DNA of 64,000 nucleotides from Plutella xylostella (GCF_932276165.1 NC_064012.1:15321501-15385500); one strand, 5' to 3'; positions 35,423-46,452 are shown, counted from the first letter of the stretch. A program made the numbers and translations. The notes: a model not told the origin generated them from the letters alone.

Positions 35423-35655
35423 CACTCACGGCCAATGAAATAGTTCCATTGAGAAAAGCACCAAATTACTCATAAACCGAAATGGGTAGCTTAACGACGC
35501 CTTCTGCAACATTGAAGTACATTTAACAGAGCATCAGGATATTACCAACTAATAACGTTAATATTTTGTTCAAATTTTATATTAAATGTTTGAAAAAATT
35601 GGAGTTGTTTGGTGTCGGCCTTTTGTGAGTGAAACTTTTTCATTGCCCGTGAGTG
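35423..35655. mobile_element. TA-flanked MITE, CACTCACGGGCAATG family, copy 1
   Basis: The ends CACTCACGGCCAATGAAA and TTTCATTGCCCGTGAGTG are inverted, and TA flanks both sides, as expected of Tc1/mariner-type MITEs. Other copies are at 36,597, 51,966 and 63,024. Degenerate internal sequence of the family also lies immediately to the left (35,265-35,420). Confidence 0.8.
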
Positions 35656-36596
35656 TATTTATTTATATGCAATATGCAATGCCAACCAAAAACGTAAATA
35701 TTGTGTTTAAAGTATAATTAAATGTACCTACTTACTAAAAATGTATGCCATTTAGTGGCGAAAATTTTGTAAATCTAACTATTTCATTGCTCGCTAGTGT
35801 ATTACGAGGGTAGTCAAAAAGGTACTTACCTACATTACAGTACCGCATAGCGTTACGGGTTCTACCTTTTTTGGCATAAGATTTTTTTGCCTTATCTCGT
35901 ATTGCATAGTAACGTTTGGTCAAAGTCTCGTTACGCCGAAAATCGTATGGCATAAATCTCGTTTAGAAAAAAGTTATTTCGCATAACATTGTTTAGCCTA
36001 ATAATGGTATGGCCAAATCTTGAATAGCCTAATAATGCTACGGCATAAGTTTATACAAAGTAATAATATTCGTTTGGCTTTAACTTTGACGGAGCGTCTC
36101 CCTACATAGCGCAAACTGGTGCCTTGTATTGTTTCCGCTGTTTGGAAAACGCTCCGCTCCGCTGCGTGTTTTGAAACTATACAAGGCCAGAACGCACCCA
36201 TAGTGTACTAGCACTGTATAGTTTCAAGTGAAAAAAAATAATATTTTACTTGAAAATATACACGATTTGTGCGTACTAATCGCGTATACTTTCAAGTTGG
36301 GATTTGCTGAATCGTTCTTGAAAATATACATTGCTATTACGCACATTGCTTAATTGGCGTACTTGTCGCATATAATTTATACCTACATGCAGATTCTGAT
36401 TTACTTAACTATTTCGGTAAATGTACATGGCTACATTTTACTTGTTCTGCCTGTCATACCTATAAAATGTTAATAAATAAAGATGAAAAAGCTCTTATTT
36501 GATTCATAAATTGATATGTATAGCAATCATACTTGGAAGTAAGAATACTAATATTAATATCTTATTGTGTATATGAATTTAGAGTAATACCTACTA

Positions 36597-36811
36597 CACT
36601 CACGAGCAATGAAAAAGTTCCAGTGACGATAGCTCCTGAACCGAAAAGACGCCGTCGGCAATATTAAAGTACATTTAACAGCGCATCAAAATATTATTAT
36701 AACCAACTAAAAACGTAAATTTTTATCAAATTCAAAATTAAATGTTTAAAAAAATTGAGGTCATTTGGTGTTGACTTTTTGCTACTTGGACTTATTCATT
36801 GCTCGTGAGTG
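36597..36811. mobile_element. TA-flanked MITE, CACTCACGGGCAATG family, copy 2
   Basis: The perfect inverted ends CACTCACGAGCAATGAA and TTCATTGCTCGTGAGTG are flanked by TA on each side. It is inserted in the large foldback element. Confidence 0.8.
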
Positions 36812-36905
36812 TAGTAAGTAGGTATTACCCTAAAGACCTATTACGGACATATTTTTCATCAAGTTTTGAATTGACCGTAATTGTCTTTTATGAATTGTTC
36901 TACAC

Positions 36906-37758
36906 CAGCTATACTCAAACTGCGGCCCGCGGGCCGCATGTGGCCCGCCGGGCCTTTATCAGTGGCCCGCGTGCCATGAGAGATAATATACTATATTCAT
37001 TCTGTGTAAAAAGTATCGGGATTATATATTATCCATAAAACAAAAAATTATTGTTATTCATCCAAATGTATTTTATCACCTTCAAAGTTTGCTCCTTCAG
37101 AAACGATACACTGCGTATGTGTATCGTTTCTGAAGGGCTAATCAGATCAGCTCAAGGTCACCATCATATTTTTTGTTATAAGAACTATATTTACGTTCTT
37201 AATTTCATTAGAATCGGTTAATATGTGCCCAAAATGGAAATTCATACCCTGTTTTTACCCCTTTACCCACCCTTGGGGGTGAGATAAAATTCTGAAAAAA
37301 CTGGGACCACCTGGGAGCTCAAACCAATACAACAAAAAAATTATTTTCAAAATCGGTTCAGAAACGGCGGAGTAATCGGTGAATATACATAAAAAATATA
37401 AAAAAACTCCTTTTTTGAAGTCGGTTAAAAATAGCCGCGAGTACTAAACACAATTCCGAAAACAGCGTTTAAAAAAATGTTGTGTAGATTAGATAATTCG
37501 TTGGCGTATGTTTATCGTTTCTGAAGGAGCAAACTTTGAAGGTGATATAAATTTGGATAAATAATAATCATTTTTTGTTTTATTGATCTAATCCCGATAC
37601 TTTTTACACAGAGTAGTATATGCATGTGTTTTTTTTTATATTATTTTTCGATAGTTTACATCGCTTTATAATAGTTAAAAAAAATATTGCTTGCGGCCCG
37701 CGACATCATGACCTAAACGTGTTTGTGGCCCATGTATAAAAAAGGTTGAGTACCAATG
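36906..37758. mobile_element. 853-bp hAT-type element nested in the foldback element
   Basis: TTCTACAC flanks both sides (36,898-36,905 and 37,759-37,766), an 8-bp duplication. The ends CAGCTATACTCAAACTGCGG and the complement of GGTTGAGTACCAATG fit hAT termini, and the GCGGCCCGCGGGCC block is typical of hAT elements. Subterminal inverted repeats pair 37,060-37,108 with 37,511-37,556 (CCTTCAGAAACGATA). A further repeat tail, TTTTTTGAAGTCGGTTAAAA, lies inside at about 37,410-37,430. Confidence 0.8.
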
Positions 37759-38700
37759 TTCTACACCCTCTTCTGAGATCATTTTTACTATTTACAACAG
37801 TTCTACAGTTTAATTTAAATCAATTTAATTTTAACTGTATACGACGTAAACAAAAAACACGTTACGAAAACAATGTCAAGTGCGGAATGATGATGCAATG
37901 TTTCGAAAGTAATAGACTTATTACTATTTCGCATGTAAGAAAGAGAGAGCAACCATTCAAAAGGACTACCTGGTAACTAATCACGTATAGTTTCAAGTGC
38001 TCGCATTGCCGCTTGGCACTTGAAAATATACACGATTAGTACGCAGTGGTAACTGCTGCAGTATATTTTCAAGCCATAATTTTGGCCCAACTTACTTGAA
38101 AATATACGCGATTAGTGCGTAATGGCCTTGTATACTTTCAAGTAAATCATGGCACAATTTTAATTTGAAAATATACGCGAGCAGTCCCACCCTCTGCGTT
38201 CTGGCCTTGTATAGTTTCAAAACACGCCGCTCCGCTTCGCTGCGCTCCGCTTTGGTTTTGATGAACATGTGCACCTAACACGCTCCTCCTCGTTTTGCTC
38301 GTCGTCGCACCTATTTTTAGGTTTCGATCTCATGTAATAATTATATTGGTCGTTAACTTTCGATTTTTTGATCATACAATATCGTGATTTTCGGGATATA
38401 GGAGAAAAATACCACAATTTGTACATTTACTACATACTTAATATATTATTTAAAGATAAGATAACATTAGGAGAAACAAGATTATACATAGGTATAGACG
38501 AACATAAATTTGAGCAAACGAAACTTAGGTGTTTAAAGATTGTGCCTAAAGAGTTTTAGACGAAACGAGCCTTATGCCACATAAGTCTTGGCAAAGTGAT
38601 GGTTCGGCCAAAAAAGTTTAGACCATACGAGTTATGCGAAATGAGTTTTGGTCAATAAAGATTATGCCAGATGAGCGGAACCCAGCGTTACGTTCGGCAA

Positions 38701-39087
38701 ACGGCAATCCTACATTAATTATGGCTTGCATTATAATTATAATGCATCAAGTATACATCTAGGAAAAAAATTGGTAAAGTCAGTCATTTCATTTATAAGC
38801 AACAAATAATAAAATTGAGGGTAAGTATGAAATAATTACTCGGTATCGATCTGCGTATATAAAACACATGTGCCTACTGTATTGGGTAAATAGGATCGTT
38901 GGAATGACATGAATTATTGTAACAATTGTTAATAAACTATCTAATTATTAAGAAAAGATTCAATTCTTACCTGTTGCTTCCAGCGCGCCTAGATGACGTT
39001 GATATAATATAAGTAGGTATGTAATGTTTCTGTATCTTTTTGATTAGTGCATTTATTATAACAATTAATTAAATTACCTTTCCCTAG
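38701..39087. other. AT-rich stretch before the 39.1-kb exon
   Basis: Nothing is recognised except a short pyrimidine tract, TTTCCCTAG, ending at 39,087, which is the acceptor of the next exon. Confidence 0.4.
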
Positions 39088-39245
39088 TATCCAAAGTGAA
39101 TGCCGCGCCGCCGCCGCCGCCGCCGCCGCTGCGCCGACCGCCCGCCGCCGCGGTCAACCAGGGAAAGAAGGAAACGTGGCCAGCCGTGCCGGACGATGCC
39201 AAGCCACCCATCCCCACTTCAATAGTGATGGGACCATGGGACTGA
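39088..39245 (+). CDS. Proline-rich terminal coding exon, unknown gene
   Basis: After the acceptor TTTCCCTAG at 39,079-39,087 the frame (two bases completing a split codon, then TCC AAA GTG) is open to TGA at 39,243-39,245. It encodes seven consecutive prolines, RRPPAAV, then KKETWPAVPDDAKPPIPTS and a C terminus IVMGPWD. The block is sharply GC-rich and is followed by AATAAA at 39,300-39,305, so it is probably the last exon of a plus-strand gene. I do not recognise the protein. The phase would match the candidate exon at 7692-7831 (ending in phase 1). A second forward frame is also open, reflecting GC content. Confidence 0.5.
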
Positions 39246-39299
39246 TGGTGGCACGCGGAAGGAGTTTTTCAGTCCATCTATAGATTCTATAGTCATGAA

Positions 39300-39305
39300 A
39301 ATAAA
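39300..39305 (+). terminator. Poly(A) signal after the proline-rich exon
   Basis: AATAAA lies 55 bases after the stop codon and is followed by a GT/T-rich stretch. It supports a plus-strand transcript ending here. Confidence 0.45.
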
Positions 39306-39320
39306 GAGTTCGATTTTGCA

Positions 39321-42010
39321 GTCTGTTTACCATTGTAAGTTATTTAATTTACTTAATTACTTAAAGATAAAAAGTTGGATACTTATTTGTAATGTCAATG
39401 AAGGTAGGTATTTACCTAATTTCTTTCGAACAGATTTGTGCTTAAGTAAAGGTCTATAATCGACCAAACACAAGATAATTAGTTGGGATTAGAATCCATT
39501 TCCGATTTCATGACTTTATGGACTGTAAGCTGTAAGGTGTTTCAAACCTATTGATACAATAAAAAGTTTACATTGGAGGCTATTTCAGGCATTCGCAACT
39601 TTATTACAGAAACGACATAATGAAAAAAAAATCTCATCTATCTGGCTGACGGGAATAGTAACGCAAAAAACAACAGTAGGTAAGTAAGTAGGTACCTAGG
39701 TACCCAGCTACCAAGAATGCCTATATTCAGGGATATATGTTCCGACTTCCGACATGTTCTATTGTTGAATAAATGGAGTCGTCCCGACAAATCCAACGGT
39801 CAACGGATATTAAAATAAGTATAAAGGGTACTTAACAAATATATTAATGTATCTGGAACGTGACTGATAAAATGACTAGAACATTTTGTGCTTCGGACGG
39901 TACGTTAAACTGTTAAACCATAACAATATAATACGAATAACCATAACGGTTGCTGTTTTGGCACCATACCCAAGGGAACTGCACACAGACGAATTGACAA
40001 CCTCCTGCTTTTTCCAAAGTCAGTTAATAAAGATAAAAATCAAGTAAGTAACTAGGTAAGTACTTAATTATTTGAGGCTCGTGCGGACAACAACAAGCAC
40101 TTATTAAACTATTGATGCAGGTTGCCCCATCACTAATTTCCTACACTGATGACGCTGCCTTTACCTACCCTCGTTCTTTACACATTGAACTTATTATTCA
40201 TCGACACGACGGTAAAAAGAAAAATAATACTGGATAGATATTTTTCAAAATGATGGAGTACCTATTACATGTAGATATTACCTGCATAAGTATGATTACG
40301 TATGTACTGTAAATGTATATTTTTAAACCTTTAGGTAAGTATTAACTATAACGAGTGGGTAAGTATAGTTAGATCATATCTTGTTATATTTTAAACGTCT
40401 AAAATATTGGCACCGCTATGCCATTGTAACCCCAGGCGATGGGGGCATTAGCTATAGTATCTTAATAATAAAATGCCATTAAACGATCACAAGGAAAAAA
40501 TGTTAACAAACAAACATTAGCACAAAACATCATAAAAAAAGTTCGCCTAGAAGAGTGAACTTGCCCATGCATAGGTGGGTTATTTATCAACTTCACACGC
40601 ATGGTAAGTAAGGTAATAACTTAACTTGCACAAAATAGAAGAATATAAATAAATTACTTAATTTTTACATGAACTACCTACATGTTTTTCTATAACCTAC
40701 TTTAGCTATGGATTGGGTAAGATTATTGAAAATACTATTTGGCAGACAAGTAAATAAACGTATATTTATTATAATTTAAATATTAAAAGTAAACCAATGT
40801 TCTTCTAAGTGTTCATAATAATTTACATTTAAGAATTTTCAGAATATACATAGTTAAGTGAATTATACATAATATAATGTGAAACTCAGGAGGAAAAGCT
40901 CGAATAATGGATTTACATACATGACTATCATATTTATAAACAACGGATAGTTCTAAAATATGAATACCTAATTAACTCATAAATTTATTAGCAATCAAAA
41001 CCACTAAAAACGGAATGCATTTTATAATTTATGTACAACAAAACATAATGATTATGAATATTAAATATAATTAAGTTAAGGGAATAATAACATTATTTCT
41101 GTAACATGATTTTAGTTGGTTCCCCACAAGTCCATAACGTGATCAACAAAATGGTAAGTAGTTGAAGAGTATATCCGAAAGGATCGGAGAAGGATAATTC
41201 GGAAAACGATTCGGAGGTCACAGAGGGACTAGGTAAACGTTTCTTTACCATTCTAGCAGTGAAAATTATAGTGGATTAGTATGCCAGCGGTAATGCACGC
41301 GTGCATCGCGAGATGGCGACTCTCGTCGCGTTTGGTCGACACTTTAATCGAATGGTGTAAAAAACTCGCACTCTGCAAGCTGCTCTAAAAAGCCTCAACT
41401 TCTATTACATACCTATTTACATAATATTTATTGTTTTCATATAAGAAAGAGACTAAACTGCAAATATTATATTGGAAAATACTTAAAAACTACCCACAAC
41501 AGTTCACATCTTAATATTAAATGACATTATTATCTGTATTTCAATTTGTGCGTTACAATCTACATTAATTTTAAGGTAATTTTAAAGGTAACATGATGTT
41601 TTTCATCTTACAGGTCGTCTGTCCACTAATGTATTTAAATAACTCACTAGTATAATACCTTAGATTACTATTATTGATCTAGATGGTAAATATGACTTGA
41701 GTACGGAAATGTATTATAAAGTCTCATAATGTTTAGAATTTTTGAAGAATACACGTCTTTCTAAACTTATACTTAAAACATTTTGCAGCCTGTCTTTTGC
41801 AATGGAAAAGAGTTCAGCAAGCAAGCAAGACAATACAGAATAGAATGGAAATACAATCGCAAAGCAATATGATAATTGTAATAAAAAATATCGCAACGGC
41901 ATTGTTAAAAACAAAACAGTTATTTATGTATAATCACAAACAACTCATTATCTTTCTAAAATCCTACTTTAATAAGACTTCTTTTGTAAACTAGCATCTA
42001 AATATGTATA
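39321..42010. other. 2.7-kb AT-rich region without a recognised gene
   Basis: It is largely AT-rich with short TAGGTA runs. A fragment resembling a common lepidopteran repeat tail (ACAACCTCCTGCTTTTTCCA) lies at about 39,997. A GC-richer patch at 41,170-41,345 has no clear frame. No coding exon, RNA gene or repeat family is supported. Confidence 0.4.
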
Positions 42011-42651
42011 TGTCGCAGGCAACTGGATTAATCTCCTGTTTGATTGAACCACTAGCCCGTTCATTGGATGGCGCTGTTCAGTTGTATGACTAGGCCGAAC
42101 GTTGATTGTACAAGCGTCACAAAACGTCCAACTAGTTAGCTGACTTAAAATCAGTCAGGTGGTGAATAAAACAAATATGGCGTCTAACAGCTAACAGCTG
42201 ACACAAAAAGCACCTATATTGTTAGTTTTCTGCAAATAAATTAGCTTTAAAGTGCGTTATTTGTGTTAAAATAGTGTGACAACATATATTTACCTATTAT
42301 TACGCCGCGGGCGGATAGTTTCAAAGAAAAAAAGTGGCGAAACTGGATAATTATGAACAACAATATGAAGGTACATTTATTGTTATTGTTTATTTAATTT
42401 GTGAGATAAGAGCTTTGTAACATAGTCTTTTTGTTGACTCTTGTCTGGTGATGTTCACCCTAACCAGACATTACAAAGTTGCTATACTATATCCCATTCA
42501 ACGACTTCGCTGAATGACGTTCAGTCAAGACGTCGAACGTTACAATCAACGACTTGACGAGTTGTCCTTTAGTCATACAACTGAATAGCGCCATCCAATG
42601 AACGGGCTAGTGGTTCAATCAAACAGGAGATTAAACCAGTTGCCTGCGACA
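42011..42651. mobile_element. 641-bp non-autonomous DNA transposon (TGTCGCAGGC), copy 2
   Basis: It is the same element as 6467-7108 in reverse orientation, with TGTCGCAGGCAACTGG ends and TA on both sides. The short transposase-exon remnant (reading into GGATAATTATGAACAACAAT before a GAAG/GTAC site near 42,370) has lost its ATG (ATA) but lacks the stop seen in the other copy. Confidence 0.8.
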
Positions 42652-42920
42652 TATACATATTATAATTAGTGTAATGTATTGCTTCTCTGTGACTCTCAAA
42701 ACACAATAATACAATAAATACCTAATTAATAAATATTCTACTGAAAAATACGTTAGAAATATTCTAAACAACAATGACAATTTTATACATAAAATTATTG
42801 GTGTTATTTATTGCTTCTCTGTCAACTTATAAAATAACTGACTACAAAAATACCTACTTATAAATTAATAAAACTGTGCCAAAAGGCATCATAATAAATA
42901 TCACCAATACCTTACAGTAT

Positions 42921-42999
42921 TTAGAGCAGCCATCTAATTAGATAAATTGTACCAAATATAACACCTAGGCATCCAATCGAAAGTATAGCCCTGAAGTTC
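42921..42999 (-). CDS. Dcakd: Dcakd coding exon 4 (C-terminal hydrophobic segment)
   Basis: The acceptor TTTTTTCTTTACAG is strong. The 26 codons that follow give a hydrophobic helix flanked by Arg (RNFRA ... LIRWLL) and stop at TAA 42,923-42,921. This exon is too short to show as a standalone open frame. Confidence 0.7.
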
Positions 43000-44595
43000 C
43001 TGTAAAGAAAAAATAAACCAATTAGAACTGCTAATATTGAATTATGAGATTTAATATATAAAAGACATGAAAAAATCCAGTCACAAAACTTTTAAGGAAT
43101 AAGAGAATATTTGAGATCATTTCATAACAAGTAGTAGCATGCAGGCAGCTAAATAAAAGCAATATGGAAAAAAATGGCTTTACCGTGTGAAAGAAGATGT
43201 TTTCAGAACTTTGATGATGCGTTCCGTTTGAACTTTAGTGCCACTGATATCCCCTGAGTTGTCGATCACAAAGTGTGAGTTGGCCACTTTCTGGTCGAGT
43301 GGCATCTGGCAGCTGATACGCTTCTTGGCGATCTCCGGTGAGAAGTCACTGCGCTTACACAGACGCTCCAACTGCTGATCGTTTTCACTGTAAGTAAGAT
43401 ACATAGATAAGTTATTTATTTACTTAACACAACACATTAAGTTTAGTAAGAACAAGTAAAGGACAATAACTAATTTGGTGGATAAGGTGTATTAAATTAA
43501 TATTATTTCATATTAATTATTGTCAAATTAAAATTGTTTAATATATGAAAGTGAGTATAATATATCTAAATTACCGTAAAGACAGCTATATTTGTGTTCC
43601 TTACTACAATCGAATTTGGCGGAATTTGTTGTGTTAGTCACACACGACATAGAGCCACAACAAAAGATTGATTGATTGAAGTGAGTATAATGAGCTGCAT
43701 TAATTGTCATCTTAGATAAAATGTGACCCTGCATAATTATTATACCAACAAAAGTATTATAACAATTACTCTTACCACACAACAGTAATAATTTTATGCA
43801 TGAAAGTCAACATCTTTCCAGTTTCAAACAGCAATGGGACTTCCATGACAATGTACTTGTGACCAGCAAAGAAGTATGACACAGCCATTCCCAGCATCGC
43901 CATCTGAATACGGGGGTGTGTGATGGCATTCAACTTCCTCCGCTTCTCGATGTCATCAAAGATGATTTCTCCCAACGTGGCTCGGTTCACGCGGCCATCA
44001 GGCTGCAACACTTGGTCTCCGAAGTAGGCTTTCAGTTCCTTCCAGCCTTGTGTCCCTGGTTCCAGCACTGAAAGAATATTATGAAGGTAGCTTATAAACT
44101 GTCCATAAAATTATAAAAATAAGTAATTATGCATTTCAATTGATATGATTATCAGTTAACTCAAACCACAGTTTTTAGGACACCTATACAAAGATAATGT
44201 AGTTTAGTATACAGTGAGCACTGTGAGATTTGTATAAGAGGAAACAGCAATTCGCAGAGAGTAACACAGGATACTGAATACAGGATGCGTTTCATTAAGG
44301 TATTGTAGTCCACAGGAAACTCTTTTGATACATGGTCCACACAATATCTGGTTAACAAATATCTCATTACCTAATTCAGAATGAGATCTGCATAAATGGT
44401 AGTTTTTCTGTCTGCCAGCGATAGTCACCTTCTTCAGATTACTAATAGTAGCCTGTATGACAATGATAACGTAGTTCTATTACCTTTTCTGGCGATCTGG
44501 TCAGCATCTATAACTGCAATTCCATTTTCACGAAATATGGATAGAACAGTGCTTTTCCCCGTAGCTAGACCCCCTGTTAGCCCCACAATAAACAT
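42921..44595 (-). CDS. Dcakd: Dephospho-CoA kinase domain-containing protein (DCAKD-like)
   Basis: Four coding exons on the minus strand (44,595-44,484; 44,067-43,776; 43,387-43,184; 42,999-42,921) join in frame to 228 residues, close to the roughly 230 usual for animal DCAKD. The family resembles dephospho-CoA kinase (CoaE), which phosphorylates the ribose 3'-OH of dephospho-CoA with ATP in the last step of CoA synthesis. Visible marks: P-loop GLTGGLATGKS at residues 5-15, DADQIAR after it, THPRI, and EVPLLFETG. Exon 4 encodes a hydrophobic C-terminal segment (ILSIGCLGVIFGTIYLI) that looks like a membrane anchor. If the last intron is retained, reading stops at TAA 43,180-43,182 after 203 residues. 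The gene is divergent from Atg9. Confidence 0.9.
43184..43387 (-). CDS. Dcakd: Dcakd coding exon 3
   Basis: The acceptor is CTTACTTACAG. It encodes ENDQQLERLCKR and the NSHFVIDNSGD motif typical of the CoaE fold C-terminal part. The donor is ACACG/GTAAAG. The donor itself contains an in-frame TAA, so intron retention would end the protein at once. Confidence 0.85.
43776..44067 (-). CDS. Dcakd: Dcakd coding exon 2
   Basis: The acceptor is TATTCTTTCAG. It encodes the central kinase region, including GRVNRATLGEIIFDD, AITHPRI and VPLLFETG. The donor is GTGTG/GTAAGAG, phase 2. Confidence 0.9.
44484..44595 (-). CDS. Dcakd: Dcakd coding exon 1 (P-loop)
   Basis: It starts ATGTTTATTGTGGGGC at 44,595 and encodes the nucleotide-binding loop GLTGGLATGKS. 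The donor is AAAAG/GTAATAG, phase 1. Confidence 0.9.
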
Positions 44596-44848
44596 GTTTA
44601 TAAACTGATGATTTAATTATTTATATAAAGAAGGAATTAATACATTTTCTCCATAAAATTTAAATTTTTAAACTTGATTCACTTGATTGTTGTTCGAGTC
44701 GAGCTCGGGCCATTCGCGATTCGCGTATTTCGCGTTATTCTGTGAATCTTGGTATTGTCATTTTGACAGTGCGCGAGGAAGAATATTTTGAGGAAAATCC
44801 GGACCGGATGATATGGTGTTGCCAACTCCTAGATAAAGTTATCCACTA

Positions 44849-44990
44849 ACTGCCAGTTTCTATATCTCTATCTATCCATAACTGGTAATTACTTTCATAT
44901 GATTTTGATATAATCAAAAGTAACCATCTGTCAAAATCGTATGAAAGTAACTGCCAGTTACAGATAGATAGAGATATAGAAACTGGCAGT
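44849..44990. mobile_element. 142-bp foldback element
   Basis: ACTGCCAGTTTCTATATCTC at the left is matched by its complement at the right end, and the inner parts (TTACTTTCATA ... GATTTTGA) also pair. It lies between the two divergent genes. No target duplication is clear. Confidence 0.65.
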
Positions 44991-45314
44991 AAAGCGTGAT
45001 TTCTAGCAGTCGTGTCCGATATTCATTTTATAAAAAGCTCAGATTAAAAGAATGAAAAATTGGTTCTGCAGGAATAATAATATAAACGTTATTACATTAT
45101 GTTAGAGCAACACAAATTGCTTTTGTTATGTCTGCCTACCAATACCACGCCACGCCATAGGCTTAGCCTAGTTTGAACTTCCCTGAAATTCCAAGAGATC
45201 TACCTAATGTCATCAGTAAACTTATGGACGAATTGTACCTAACACCTACCAACTATCATTTATTTATCACTTTCTGATTGTCTATGCTTACGTGTGTAAA
45301 TAAAATAAAATGAG

Positions 45315-45755
45315 GTGCAGGTGGGTAATGCCAAATTTCGGGTAATTCCGATTTTTGCCGATTTTTTCCAAACGCAGCCATACTTTAAACCGTGGAACCA
45401 TTCACCTTGATGGCAACTTAATCTTCTACCTCGCTTGGATTTACTCAGGGCGCTAGGACCGATCGTGCGTGTTAAAACGTAAAATTAGTAAAAAAGTGCA
45501 AATTTCCGCATTTTTGAATCTTCGGAATCACCCGCACATCGGTAATTAAGAAATCCCTTAAGTTATTTAACTTATTGTTTTTTCATCCAAAAGATTGTCG
45601 TTTTTGTTGACTAGAGTTTTAGGTAGTATATTCAAGTATACAAAGCGTCCTTACACGAATCAAAATAACCCGACCAGTCCTCATAAATTGTCAAAATACA
45701 AACATGTGTACTTATCCAACTCATCCAAAAACCTTTCGGAATAACCCACCTGCAC
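45315..45755. mobile_element. 441-bp element with GTGCAGGTGGGT inverted ends
   Basis: GTGCAGGTGGGTAAT at 45,315 and its near-exact complement ATAACCCACCTGCAC ending at 45,755 bound an AT-rich, non-coding interior. Only one copy occurs in the window, and the superfamily is not assigned. Confidence 0.55.
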
Positions 45756-45774
45756 TATATGACATTCTTACCTC

Positions 45775-45915
45775 CTTATTCATAAAAATGTTATAGGACG
45801 CTTTAGCTTTTGAATTGTTTTGTCCCTCACTGTAAAAGAACAAATTTTTCTCTGTCAGAGAGTGAAAAACAACAGTTCAATTGCCAAAGCGTTCTATAAC
45901 TTTTTTATGGATAGT
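45775..45915. mobile_element. 141-bp foldback element
   Basis: TTCATAAAAATGTTATAGGA, CGCTTTAGC and TTGAATTGTT pair with complementary words at the right end (AACAGTTCAATTGCCAAAGC, GTTCTATAACTTTTTTATGG). The arms are about 45 bp and imperfect. Confidence 0.6.
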
Positions 45916-46104
45916 TTTAACACTAGTTTTTTATAAGGTGGCCTTCTAAAAGGGATCTTTTGCAGGCAACTGGCAACTTTGTAGTTGGCAACACCGCTAT
46001 TGGCCAAAAACAAATCTCATCTCACTCATCATCATAGAGTAAAGAGTAACCTCTCTCTCATTCATCATTCATTCAAATTTGTGTCTGTGTGTGTTTTTGT
46101 GATC

Positions 46105-46125
46105 ATTCGTTCAGTCTGTCATTCT
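46105..46125 (+). promoter_or_regulatory. Possible Atg9 initiator
   Basis: CGTTCAGTCTGTC contains TCAGT, the arthropod initiator core, about 340 bases before the Atg9 ATG. It is placed by motif and position only. Confidence 0.3.
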
Positions 46126-46275
46126 GTCGTTAGTTTATTTTCGTCAAATCCGCATTTTATTTAATTTTTGTGCAAAAAAACTGTAGGGCCCTTCAAAATT
46201 CATAGTGTCCCTCACTCGACTGTGATTTAATTCATCAAACCCTGTTAGTCTCACGATAAAGAGACAAAAACTACG

Positions 46276-46296
46276 ATGACAGAATTCGACGCATAA
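46276..46296 (+). other. Upstream mini-frame in the Atg9 leader
   Basis: ATGACAGAATTCGACGCATAA is a complete six-codon frame in the presumed 5' UTR. Further upstream ATGs lie at 46,384 (stops at once) and 46,421 (overlaps the main start out of frame). They could lower translation of the main frame if the leader starts near 46,113 and is unspliced. Confidence 0.35.
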
Positions 46297-46452
46297 AAAT
46301 CCTTTGTGTGAACTTGAAAAATAATAAACACGCACTTTGTAGTAACGAAAGTTATTTTTTACGTATTTGGATCACATTCAAGAATGCGTAGGTAGCATTA
46401 GGTGTTTCAGGAGCGTATATATGTGGGGGGGAAAGTGTGTGAGGGTTCTAAA

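Larger units (their letters stand above)
35840..38700. mobile_element. Large foldback element (about 2.8 kb)
   Basis: The outer regions (35,840-36,060 and 38,560-38,700) are inverted, degenerate arrays of CGTATGGCATAA/TTATGCCATACG-like words. The clearest paired arms are 36,151-36,196 and 38,195-38,240, sharing GTGTTTTGAAACTATACAAG and GCCAGAACGCA in opposite orientation. Inside are many copies of ACTTGAAAATATACGCG and its complement. It contains later insertions at 36,597 and 36,906. The exact termini and superfamily are unresolved, and no transposase frame is visible. Confidence 0.6.

Noticed and set aside
46402..46452. In-frame ATG 17 codons upstream of the chosen Atg9 start
   Set aside because: The extra residues look unlike an Atg9 N terminus, and a possible acceptor (GTGTTTCAG) ends at 46,410 downstream of that ATG; the start at 46,453 has the better context.
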